Shown here: piece after piece, positions 17,273 through 24,483 of the stretch
Layout of the letters: each line of letters opens with the position of its first letter
How positions within the stretch are numbered: the first letter of the stretch is position 1
NCBI GenBank assembly: GCA_000720535.1
Contig: JOAZ01000017.1
Span: forward strand, 186,001 to 250,000
Reading direction: 5' to 3'
DNA from: Streptomyces halstedii
GTDB taxonomy: Bacteria; Actinomycetota; Actinomycetes; Streptomycetales; Streptomycetaceae
Length of the DNA stretch: 64,000 nucleotides
Program-made: the position numbers and the translations under genes
Notes under the pieces: model-generated
Databases searched by the model: none
The model's input: only the letters and a program-made list of their open reading frames with translations
What the model was told of the DNA's origin: nothing

Positions 17273-17346
17273 AGGGCGGGTTTCGAAAGTCCCGCCTGGC
17301 CCGCGACGCCCTCCGGGCGGACAGCGCCGCGTTCGGAACTCGCCCT
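17273..17346. repeat. 74-bp MITE-like inverted-repeat element next to the corA stop
   Basis: The ends AGGGCGGGTTTCGAAAG (17273-17289) and, on the other strand, AGGGCGAGTTCCGAACG (17346-17330) match at 14 of 17 positions. The ends are flanked by TA on both sides, which looks like a TA target duplication. Internally, GCGCTGTCCGCCCGGAGGGCG (minus strand) matches with one change a segment of the element at 39064. The TAG stop codon of corA is formed by the element's right boundary. Confidence 0.75.
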
Positions 17347-18457
17347 AGAGCCAGCCGTTGCGCTTGAGGATGCGGTGGATCGAGAAGCAGACGGTGACGA
17401 TGAGCCCCAGGACCATCGGATAGCCGTAGGACCAGCGGAGTTCGGGCATGTCGAAGTTCATGCCGTAGACACCGCAGATCATCGTCGGCACGGCCACGAT
17501 GGCCGCCCATGAGGTGATCTTGCGCATGTCCTCGTTCTGCGTGACCGTGGCCTGGGCCAGATTGGCCTGGAGGATCGAGTTCAGCAGCTCGTCGAAGCCG
17601 ATGACCTCCTCGTGCACCCGGGCCAGGTGGTCGGCCACGTCGCGGAAGTACTTCTGGATGTCCGGGTCGATCAGCCGCATCGGCCGCTCGCTGAGCAGCT
17701 GCATCGGGCGCAGCAGCGGCGACACGGCGCGCTTGAACTGGAGCACCTCGCGCTTCAGCTGGTAGATCCGGCCGGCGTCCGATCCGCGGCGGCCGCCTTT
17801 CGCCGGGGTGGAGAACACGTCGATCTCCACCTCGTCGATGTCGTCCTGGACGGACGCGGCCACCGCGATGTAACCGTCCACGACATGGTCCGCGATGGCG
17901 TGCAGCACGGCCGACGGCCCTTTGGCGAGCAGTTCCGGGTCGTCCTGGAGCCGGTGGCGCAGGGCACGCAGTGAGCCGTGGCCGCCGTGCCGGACGGTGA
18001 TGACGAAGTCCGGGCCGGTGAAGCACATCACCTCACCGGTCTCCACGACCTCGCTGGTGGCGGTCAGTTCGGCGTGCTCGACGTAGTGGATGGTCTTGAA
18101 GACGGTGAACAGGGTGTCGTCGTAGCGCTCCAGCTTGGGCCGCTGGTGGGCGTGGACCGCGTCCTCCACGGCGAGCGGATGGAGCCCGAACTCCCGTGCG
18201 ATACCGGCGAATTCGGCCTCGGTCGGCTCGTGCAGGCCGATCCACGCGAAGCCGCCGTCCTCCCGCACGCGCAACATGGCCTCGTGCGGGGTCAGACACG
18301 AGGCCTGGGTCACCCGGCGGCCGTCGCGGTAGACCGCGCAGTCCACCACCGCACTGGAGGCGGACGGGTCACGGGTGGTGTCGTAACCGCTGTGCGGGGC
18401 GGTGGCGCTCTTACGGGACGGGCGCACGGCTGCGCGCAGGTCACGGATCATCGACAT
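17345..18457 (-). CDS. corA: CorA family magnesium/cobalt transport protein
   Basis: Protein of 370 residues. A large cytoplasmic N-terminal domain with long helices is followed by two C-terminal membrane segments. The first ends in the signature GVYGMNF (YGMNF motif near 330), which forms the Mg2+-selective pore entrance; the protein ends RILKRNGWL, the basic tail typical of CorA. It imports Mg2+ (and Co2+). ATG 18457 has AGAGGAGC at good spacing. The stop codon coincides with the end of the MITE-like element at 17273-17346. A perfect 18-bp palindrome lies 56 bp upstream of the start. Confidence 0.93.
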   Translation of the reverse strand: MSMIRDLRAAVRPSRKSATAPHSGYDTTRDPSASSAVVDCAVYRDGRRVTQASCLTPHEAMLRVREDGGFAWIGLHEPTEAEFAGIAREFGLHPLAVEDAVHAHQRPKLERYDDTLFTVFKTIHYVEHAELTATSEVVETGEVMCFTGPDFVITVRHGGHGSLRALRHRLQDDPELLAKGPSAVLHAIADHVVDGYIAVAASVQDDIDEVEIDVFSTPAKGGRRGSDAGRIYQLKREVLQFKRAVSPLLRPMQLLSERPMRLIDPDIQKYFRDVADHLARVHEEVIGFDELLNSILQANLAQATVTQNEDMRKITSWAAIVAVPTMICGVYGMNFDMPELRWSYGYPMVLGLIVTVCFSIHRILKRNGWL

Positions 18458-18867
18458 GGCTGGCTCCTCTTTACGGAGGGCCGTCGGCGGGGCGTGGAAC
18501 TGCCCGGAATGGGGACGTGAGCTCACGTCCGCAAAGCGGGCGGCACCGCGCGCGGCGCGATGACGGCGTTCGCTACAGACAGGCAGGGAAACGGGGGCGC
18601 TCCGGGGCGTGGACCGCCGCGCGCCGGTCCGGCGAGAACGTCAGACCGCGGAAGGGAGGCGTCGTGCGGAGGAGCGGTTGGTACTGCACGGTCGGCTTGG
18701 ATCCACCGCAGCCCCACCTCCTCCGGCCGGTCCCCCGTGAGGGATCACGTGTCGTCGGCACCGGGAGAACGCTTCCGCGTACGGTCCCGGCCGACGGTTC
18801 AGGCTAGCAGCCGTCCCGGGGCCAATCTGTTCCTTTGCCCGCCGCGGACGCGTTCTATGCTCGCCGT
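18458..18867. promoter_or_regulatory. corA/SUFU divergent region with an 18-bp palindrome
   Basis: This 410-bp gap holds no convincing gene. GGACGTGAGCTCACGTCC at 18513-18530 is a perfect 18-bp palindrome in the corA leader or promoter, a candidate operator. For the plus-strand gene, TTTGCC (18834-18839) and TATGCT (18856-18861) with a 16-bp spacer form a promoter whose transcript would start at the ATG at 18868. Confidence 0.5.
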
Positions 18868-19452
18868 ATGGGAGAAATTCTTGATCTGGTCGAGACCAGG
18901 CTCCGTACGGCTCTGGGTGAACCGGACGCGCGGGCCGACGTGACGTTCGTCGGAACGGACCGGATCGAGGTGCTCCGCTTCATCGAGGGCGATGTGGTGC
19001 GCTACGCGACCCTCGGTATGTCGGGGCAGCCGATGGCCGACCCCACCTCTCCGCTCGCCGACCCCGTGAAGGGCCCGCGGGCCGAGCTGATCCTCTCCGT
19101 ACGGGCGGGACGCGCCGACACCGACCAGGTGCTCAGGCCCCTCGCGGTACTGGCGGCCTCCCCGCAGGTCGAGGGGCTGGTCGTCGCCCCCGGGGCGTCG
19201 CTGGACCTCGGCCAGGAGCTGTGGCCCGGCGCCCCGTTCAGCTCGGTGCTGGTCGCCGAGCCGGGCGGCCTCGTGGAGGACCTGGAGCTGGACGCCCCGA
19301 TGGACCCGGTGCGGTTCCTGCCGCTGCTGCCCATGACGCGTAACGAGGCCGCGTGGAAGCGGGTCCGGGGCGCGGAGGAACTCCAGGAGCGCTGGCTCGC
19401 GCGGGGGACCGACCTGCGCGACCCGTCACGCGGCTCCGTGGCGCTGGACTAG
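18868..19452 (+). CDS. Suppressor-of-fused (SUFU) domain protein
   Basis: Protein of 194 residues matching the bacterial SUFU domain. The ILDLVETRLRTALG start, ELILSVRAG in the middle and LLPMTRNEAAWKRVRGAEELQERWLARGTDLRD near the end are recognisable. Bacterial SUFU proteins have no settled function; some act as immunity proteins to polymorphic toxins. No toxin gene is adjacent here. A -10 hexamer TATGCT ends 6 nt before the ATG, so the mRNA is leaderless and no RBS is expected. Confidence 0.82.
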   Translation: MGEILDLVETRLRTALGEPDARADVTFVGTDRIEVLRFIEGDVVRYATLGMSGQPMADPTSPLADPVKGPRAELILSVRAGRADTDQVLRPLAVLAASPQVEGLVVAPGASLDLGQELWPGAPFSSVLVAEPGGLVEDLELDAPMDPVRFLPLLPMTRNEAAWKRVRGAEELQERWLARGTDLRDPSRGSVALD

Positions 19453-19527
19453 GCGCGTGGACCGGCCGCCGCACCGGCGGGGGTGATCGTCCTTGACGCG
19501 GCGGGCGGCGGAGAGGACCGTGGCGGT

Positions 19528-20172
19528 ATGAGGGGCGAACCCAGTTGTCCGAGGTGCGGAGGCCGGGTCAGGCCGCCCGGCCTCTTCGCCGACTTCTGGC
19601 AGTGTGCCGAGCACGGCCGGATTCACCCGATGCAGCCGGTGATCCCACCCGGTGTGGAATCGCTCGGCGTCGTGGTGGACCGGTCCGAGGTGCCGGTGTG
19701 GATGCCCTGGCCGCTCCCGGTGGGCTGGCTGCTCACGGGCGCCGCCTACGTGGGGGACGACCGCAGCGGCGGCCGCGCCACCGCCGTCGCCTGCTCGGGG
19801 CCCGGACCGCTCGGCGGCATGGGCGAGCTGGTGCTGGTGGCCGAGGAACTCGGCATCGGGCTCGGCGCCCGGTACGCGGGCCTCGACGGCCTGGACCCCG
19901 GCTCGGGGCTGTCCGCCGACGGCCCCCCGGACGCCAAGGTGCTCGCCGCCGGGCACCCCACCCCGCTCTGGCACGTCAAGAACGCCCCGCCCGACCGTGC
20001 GGTCTTCGCCGGAGAGGCGTCCGGCCTCTGGCTCTGGGCGATCGTCTGGCCCGAACAGTCCGGCTTCCTGATGTACGACGAGCTGGTGCTGACCGATCTG
20101 CGTGACGTGGGCGCCGAGGTGGACCTCGTCCCCTGCGGGGCGCTCACCCCCCGGCTGCTCACCCGGCCCTGA
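19528..20172 (+). CDS. DUF6758 family protein with zinc-finger-like N-terminus
   Basis: Protein of 214 residues. It opens with SCPRCGGRVRPPGLFADFWQC and HGRIHP, a C-x2-C...C...H pattern likely to bind zinc, followed by a globular domain with DRSEVPVWMPWPLPVGWLLTG and a C-terminal WPEQSGFLMYDELVLTDLRDVG. I associate this with DUF6758, a Streptomyces-enriched family of unknown function. ATG 19528 has AGAGGA about 10 nt upstream; an in-frame codon exists at 19483 but its context is weaker. Confidence 0.72.
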   Translation: MRGEPSCPRCGGRVRPPGLFADFWQCAEHGRIHPMQPVIPPGVESLGVVVDRSEVPVWMPWPLPVGWLLTGAAYVGDDRSGGRATAVACSGPGPLGGMGELVLVAEELGIGLGARYAGLDGLDPGSGLSADGPPDAKVLAAGHPTPLWHVKNAPPDRAVFAGEASGLWLWAIVWPEQSGFLMYDELVLTDLRDVGAEVDLVPCGALTPRLLTRP

Positions 20173-20303
20173 CCGGGGCGCGTCCGCGAGCCGGCCCCGC
20201 CCCGGGTGTGACGCGTAAGGCCCCGGTGACGGGCCGGACGGTGATGCCGGCCGGTTATCCTTTGAGCGTCCCCTGTCCGTCCACCAGCACCGGAGTGAGC
20301 GTC

Positions 20304-21170
20304 GTGCGCATCGATCTGCACACCCACTCCACCGCGTCGGACGGCACGGACACCCCCGCCGAGCTGGTGGCCCACGCCGCCGCCGCGGGGCTGGACGTCG
20401 TCGCCCTCACCGACCACGACACGGTGGGCGGGCACGCGGAAGCGGTCGCGGCCCTCCCCGAAGGGCTCACCCTCGTACGGGGCGCCGAGCTCTCCTGCCG
20501 CGTCGGCGGCATCGGCCTGCACATGCTGGCCTACCTCTTCGACCCCGCCGAACCCGAGCTGGCACACGCACGCGAACTGGTGCGGGACGACCGGGTGCCG
20601 CGCGCCAGGACGATGGTGCGCAAGCTCCAGGAGCTCGGCGTCCCCGTCACCTGGGAGCGGGTCGCCCGGATCGCCGGGGACGGATCGGTCGGCCGGCCGC
20701 ACGTCGCCACCGCCCTCGTCGAGCTGGGCGTCGTCGACTCGGTCTCCGACGCCTTCACACCGGCCTGGCTGGGCAACGGCGGCCGGGCCTACGCCGACAA
20801 GCACGAACTCGACCCGTTCGAAGCGGTCCGCCTGGTCAAGGCGGCGGGCGGCGTCACCGTCTTCGCCCATCCGCTCGCCGTCAAGCGCGGCGCCGTGGTG
20901 CCCGAGTCCGTGATCGCGGACCTGGCGGCCGCCGGGCTGGACGGCATCGAGGTCGACCACATGGACCACGACGCCCCCACCCGGGCCCGGCTGCGCGCGC
21001 TCGCCGCCGAGCTGGACCTGCTGCCCACCGGCTCCAGCGACTACCACGGCACCCGCAAGACCGTCCGGATCGGCGAGTACACCACCGACCCGGAGATCTA
21101 CGGCGAGATTACCCGGCGCGCCACGGGAGCCTTCCCGGTGCCGGGCGCCGGCGGAGCCCGCCAGGCGTGA
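20304..21170 (+). CDS. PHP-domain phosphoesterase
   Basis: Protein of 288 residues with the four PHP metal motifs: IDLHTHSTASDG at the N-terminus, LTDHDTVGGH near 37, FAHPLAV near 190 and SSDYHGT near 250. The AMP-insertion type architecture resembles the YciV/RNase AM group, which hydrolyses 3',5'-nucleoside bisphosphates or trims 5' RNA ends. GTG 20304 has GGAG 8 nt upstream and starts exactly at the conserved VRIDLHTHS. The last 20 residues are a low-complexity tail. Confidence 0.88.
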   Translation: MRIDLHTHSTASDGTDTPAELVAHAAAAGLDVVALTDHDTVGGHAEAVAALPEGLTLVRGAELSCRVGGIGLHMLAYLFDPAEPELAHARELVRDDRVPRARTMVRKLQELGVPVTWERVARIAGDGSVGRPHVATALVELGVVDSVSDAFTPAWLGNGGRAYADKHELDPFEAVRLVKAAGGVTVFAHPLAVKRGAVVPESVIADLAAAGLDGIEVDHMDHDAPTRARLRALAAELDLLPTGSSDYHGTRKTVRIGEYTTDPEIYGEITRRATGAFPVPGAGGARQA

Positions 21171-21202
21171 CGCGCTTCCGTCCCCCGTTCCGTCCCCTTC
21201 TT

Positions 21203-21254
21203 CCGTAGCGTCGCGTGTCCGGCCCCGTCCGTGGCCGGACACGCGACGCTACGG
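21203..21254 (+). terminator. Perfect 22-bp hairpin between the PHP and marC genes
   Basis: Arms 21203-21224 and 21233-21254 are exact reverse complements with an 8-nt loop (CCGTCCGT). No U-tract. It lies 33 nt after the PHP stop, isolating marC. Confidence 0.8.
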
Positions 21255-21294
21255 CTCCCACCCGCTCCGCTCTCCTCCTCTGGCAAGGCTCACT

Positions 21295-21900
21295 GTGTTC
21301 GACGTCGCTGTCTTCGGATCCCTTTTTCTCACCCTTTTTGTGATTATGGATCCGCCCGGAATCACCCCGATCTTCCTGGCCCTGACCGCGGGGCGCCCCG
21401 CCAAGACCCAGCGCAGGATGGCGCTCCAGGCGGTCGCCGTCGCCTTCGGCGTGATCGCCGTGTTCGGTCTGCTCGGCCAGCAGATCCTCGACTACCTGCA
21501 CGTCTCCGTGCCCGCGCTGATGATCGCGGGCGGACTGCTCCTGCTGCTGATCGCGCTGGACCTCCTCACCGGCAAGACGGACGAGCCGACGCAGACCAAG
21601 GACGTCAACGTGGCCCTCGTACCGCTGGGGATGCCGCTGCTCGCCGGGCCCGGCGCGATCGTCTCGGTGATCCTCGCCGTGCAGCACGCGGACGGTGTCG
21701 TCGGCCAGGTGTCGGTGTGGTCGGCCATCGTCGCCATGCACGTCGTCCTCTGGCTGACCATGCGGTACTCGCTGCTGATCATCCGGGTGATCAAGGACGG
21801 CGGGGTCGTCCTGGTGACCCGGCTGGCCGGCATGATGCTCTCCGCCATCGCCGTCCAGCAGATCATCAACGGTGTCACGCAGGTCGTCCAGAACGCCTGA
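21295..21900 (+). CDS. MarC family integral membrane protein
   Basis: Protein of 201 residues with six hydrophobic segments. Family landmarks are FVIMDPPGITPIFLALT near 15-31, IAGGLLLLLIALDLL near 74-88, PLGMPLLAGPGAI near 108-120 and a C-terminal RLAGMMLSAIAVQQIINGV. MarC proteins are of unknown transport function, not multidrug pumps despite the name. GTG 21295 has a GCAAGG RBS. Confidence 0.92.
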   Translation: MFDVAVFGSLFLTLFVIMDPPGITPIFLALTAGRPAKTQRRMALQAVAVAFGVIAVFGLLGQQILDYLHVSVPALMIAGGLLLLLIALDLLTGKTDEPTQTKDVNVALVPLGMPLLAGPGAIVSVILAVQHADGVVGQVSVWSAIVAMHVVLWLTMRYSLLIIRVIKDGGVVLVTRLAGMMLSAIAVQQIINGVTQVVQNA

Positions 21901-21915
21901 CCCCGGACACCACTA

Positions 21916-21948
21916 CGCCCCCGTACGGAGCGGTCCGTACCGGGGGCG
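21916..21948 (+). terminator. Hairpin after marC
   Basis: CGCCCCCGTACGGA (21916-21929) pairs with TCCGTAC-C-GGGGGCG (21934-21948) with one bulged base and a 4-nt loop. It also lies 38 nt downstream of the convergent small gene and may stop both transcripts. Confidence 0.6.
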
Positions 21949-21986
21949 CGTCGTCGTGCTGGGCCGCACGGGGGCGGCGCACGGTG

Positions 21987-22139
21987 TTACGAAGCCGGCG
22001 TGTCTGCCGGCCGGATCAGGATGCGCTGGCCGATCGAAGCGGCCTGCTGCACGATCCGGTTGACGGAGGCGGCGTCCACGACGGTGCTGTCCACGGCGGT
22101 ACCGTCGACGTCGTCGAGTCGCGTGATCTCGAAGCGCAT
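21987..22139 (-). CDS. Small conserved hypothetical protein (50 aa)
   Basis: Fifty residues starting MRFEITRLDDVDGTAVDSTV and ending RILIRPADTPAS; I recall near-identical small proteins beside NYN genes in other Streptomyces. GAAGGGAAGCCC immediately before the ATG is a strong RBS. The composition (VDAASVNRIVQQAASIGQR) suggests a small mixed alpha/beta protein. Function unknown. It diverges from the NYN nuclease gene. Confidence 0.75.
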   Translation of the reverse strand: MRFEITRLDDVDGTAVDSTVVDAASVNRIVQQAASIGQRILIRPADTPAS

Positions 22140-22270
22140 AGGGCTTCCCTTCGTCTGATCCTCCTGCTGGAGAACTGCTGGATGGACGGTGGGCCGTCCG
22201 CGAGGATGGGAGCGCAAGCCGTCCGCGACGCGCGCCCCACAGGGGTTCCAACGACTTGCTGACTGCAATC

Positions 22271-22297
22271 ATTCCCTAGGCTAAGGAATTTTTTTGG
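22271..22297. terminator. Low-GC hairpin followed by a T7 run upstream of the NYN gene
   Basis: ATTCCCTAG and CTAAGGAAT form an inverted repeat with one mismatch around a single G, followed by seven T residues (22289-22295), very rare in this sequence. It is terminator-like on the plus strand, but no plus-strand gene ends nearby, so it may instead be a promoter or operator in the divergent gap. Confidence 0.4.
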
Positions 22298-22347
22298 ATG
22301 CCTGAGCACCCGTCAGTAACGAACCATGTGCAGCCGATGAGGTCCGC

Positions 22348-23259
22348 GTGAACCCACAGAGCCCGCAGCCGGACGCGGGACCCGGCATCCGCGAGCAGGT
22401 GGAGCGCACCAACGAACTGCTTCAGCGCGTACTCGCCGAGGTGTCCAAGACACCCTCCACCCACGCGATCTTCGTGGACGCGGGTTACGTCTACGCGGCC
22501 GCCGGACTGCTCGTCACCGGCACCGAGGACCGCCGGTCCTTCGACCTCGACGCGGAAGGGCTGATCGAGGCCTTCATCGACAAGGCCCGCACCATCTTCG
22601 CGGACAGCAGACTGCTGCGCGTCTACTGGTACGACGGGGCGCGTCGCCGCATCCACACCGTCGAGCAGCAGTCCATCGCCGAACTCCCCGACGTGAAGGT
22701 CAGACTGGGCAACCTCAACGCGAACAACCAGCAGAAGGGCGTCGACTCACTCATCCGCTCCGACCTCGAATCGCTCGCCCGGCACCGGGCGATCAGCGAC
22801 GCGGCCCTGGTGGGCGGGGACGAGGACCTGGTGTCCGCGGTCGAGGCCGCGCAGGGCTACGGCGCCCGCGTCCACCTCTGGGGCATCGAGGCGGGCGAAG
22901 GCCGCAACCAGGCCGAGCCGCTGCTCTGGGAGGTCGACAGCCAGCGCACCTTCGACCTCGACTTCTGCCGCCCGTACGTCACCCGGCGCCCCGTCACGAT
23001 GTACGAGGACGACGGCCCCGCCCCCGGGCGGGAGGACGTGCGCTTCGTCGGCGCGCAGATCGCCGCGGGCTGGCTCTCCGCGCGCGGCAGGGAGTCCCTG
23101 GCCGACCTGCTGCCGGGGCACCCCTACCTCCCCGGCTCCGTCGACCAGGACCTGCTGGTCGAGGCCGAACGGCTGCTCCAGCACTCGCTGAGGGGCCACG
23201 CCCCTCTGCGGCGGGCCCTGCGCGACGGCTTCTGGCAGCACCTCCAGGCGCAGTACTGA
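22348..23259 (+). CDS. NYN-domain (PIN-like) ribonuclease
   Basis: Protein of 303 residues. The NYN/PIN-like metal site is suggested by IFVDAGYVY near 44, YWYDG near 95 and DAALVGGDEDLVSAVEAAQ near 152-170 (acidic residues at strand ends). The N-terminal 35 residues form a helix (REQVERTNELLQRVLAEV); the C-terminal region after 225 is a separate helical module (YLPGSVDQDLLVEAERLLQ). NYN proteins cleave RNA. GTG 22348 has a moderately placed AUGAGGUCCGC-type RBS. Confidence 0.85.
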   Translation: MNPQSPQPDAGPGIREQVERTNELLQRVLAEVSKTPSTHAIFVDAGYVYAAAGLLVTGTEDRRSFDLDAEGLIEAFIDKARTIFADSRLLRVYWYDGARRRIHTVEQQSIAELPDVKVRLGNLNANNQQKGVDSLIRSDLESLARHRAISDAALVGGDEDLVSAVEAAQGYGARVHLWGIEAGEGRNQAEPLLWEVDSQRTFDLDFCRPYVTRRPVTMYEDDGPAPGREDVRFVGAQIAAGWLSARGRESLADLLPGHPYLPGSVDQDLLVEAERLLQHSLRGHAPLRRALRDGFWQHLQAQY

Positions 23260-23350
23260 CGCCCGGCCCGGTTCCGGTCGCGGGCCGGGCGGCGGCCCGG
23301 GCGGTCGTGGGCCGGGCATCGGCTCGGACGGTCGTGGGCGGGCGGGTGGC

Positions 23351-24196
23351 TCAGACGGTGTTCCAGAACGCGGCGAGCGCGGCCGCGGTCGGACCGGGCC
23401 GGGCCGTGTTCGGGGAGTGCTCCGCACCCTCGATCACGGTGCGCCGCGCTCCCAGCCGCCGTGCCATCGCGTCCAGCGACGGCACCGGCCAGACGTCGTC
23501 GCTCTCCCCGGACACCACATGGACCGGCAGCCCCAGCGCGGCGAGTTCGTCCACGCGGTCCGGCTCGGTCGAGAGCTGGGCCCCGGTGGCGATCAGCTGC
23601 GCCGGATTGTGGCGCAGCCAGCGGCGGCGCAGGTCCTCGCCGTCGTCGGTGTCGGCGTCCTCGGGCGGATCCAGCTCGCGCATCGCCGTCCAGACCTCGT
23701 CCATGGTGAGGCCGGCCAGCGCGTCGCTGAGCATCCGCGCCTTCTTCTGCTGGGCGGGGACGATCTCGGCGGGGCCGGACGACATCAGGGTCAGCGAGCG
23801 GAACGGGGCGGCGTCGAGCAGGACCGCCGCGCGGGCGATCTGGCCTCCGAGGGAGTGCCCCAGCAGATGGACCGGGCGCTCCGCGCCGAGCGCGTCGGCC
23901 TGCGCCAGCACATCACGGGCCAACTCGACCTGGGCGTAAGCGCTTTGCTGGTCCGGCCCGGGGGTCTCGTACTGCCCGCGGCCGTCGACCGAGACCACCC
24001 GGAAACCGGCGTCCGTGAGCGGTTCGAGCAGCGCGACGAAGTCCTCCTTGCTGCCCGTGTATCCGGGGAGCAGCAGGGCCGTGGCGTGTGCCGGGGTACG
24101 CGGCGCGGCGTCCAGCACGGCGAAGTCGCCGCGCCCGGTGGCCAGGACGCGGGCGCGGGCACAAGGGGGCGGGACGAAGGTGGGCGGACGACTCAT
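23351..24196 (-). CDS. Alpha/beta hydrolase
   Basis: Protein of 281 residues. The nucleophile elbow is GHSLGGQ (Ser near 113); LLLPGYTGSKEDF near 42 supplies the oxyanion hole; SGESDDVWP and EGAEHSPN provide the acid and the catalytic His near the C-terminus. Substrate unknown. The start is ATG 24196. Confidence 0.88.
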   Translation of the reverse strand: MSRPPTFVPPPCARARVLATGRGDFAVLDAAPRTPAHATALLLPGYTGSKEDFVALLEPLTDAGFRVVSVDGRGQYETPGPDQQSAYAQVELARDVLAQADALGAERPVHLLGHSLGGQIARAAVLLDAAPFRSLTLMSSGPAEIVPAQQKKARMLSDALAGLTMDEVWTAMRELDPPEDADTDDGEDLRRRWLRHNPAQLIATGAQLSTEPDRVDELAALGLPVHVVSGESDDVWPVPSLDAMARRLGARRTVIEGAEHSPNTARPGPTAAALAAFWNTV

Positions 24197-24427
24197 GAGA
24201 CGAGGCTATCGCCGGGACCCCGGGGGCGCCGAGGGGAGGGGAACGCCGTGCGACCGGAAGGGACGGGCGCACGGGCGCACGGTCGGGCAGCGGGCGGGTG
24301 GCCGGTGGCCGGGGGCGCGCGGGCAGTCGGCGGGCGGACACGGTTCACCGGGCCCACCGCTCGGGTGCGGGCCGGGTCCGGTCCGCGTGGGTGGGCGGGT
24401 GCCGTACGAGCCCGCCCCCGCCAGACA

Positions 24428-24466
24428 CAGGGCCCCGGACCCATGGTGCGCGGGTCCGGGGCCCTG
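24428..24466 (-). terminator. Hairpin after the DEAD-box helicase gene
   Basis: Arms 24428-24442 and 24452-24466 are perfectly complementary over 15 bp with a 9-nt loop; it lies 17 nt after the helicase stop codon. Confidence 0.75.
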
Positions 24467-24483
24467 GGCGGGCTGCGGTGGGA

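Noticed and set aside
16740-17274. A plus-strand gene opposite the hypothetical gene before corA
   Set aside because: The plus-strand translation is Ser/Arg-rich shadow sequence; the minus-strand frame has a better start and amino-acid composition.
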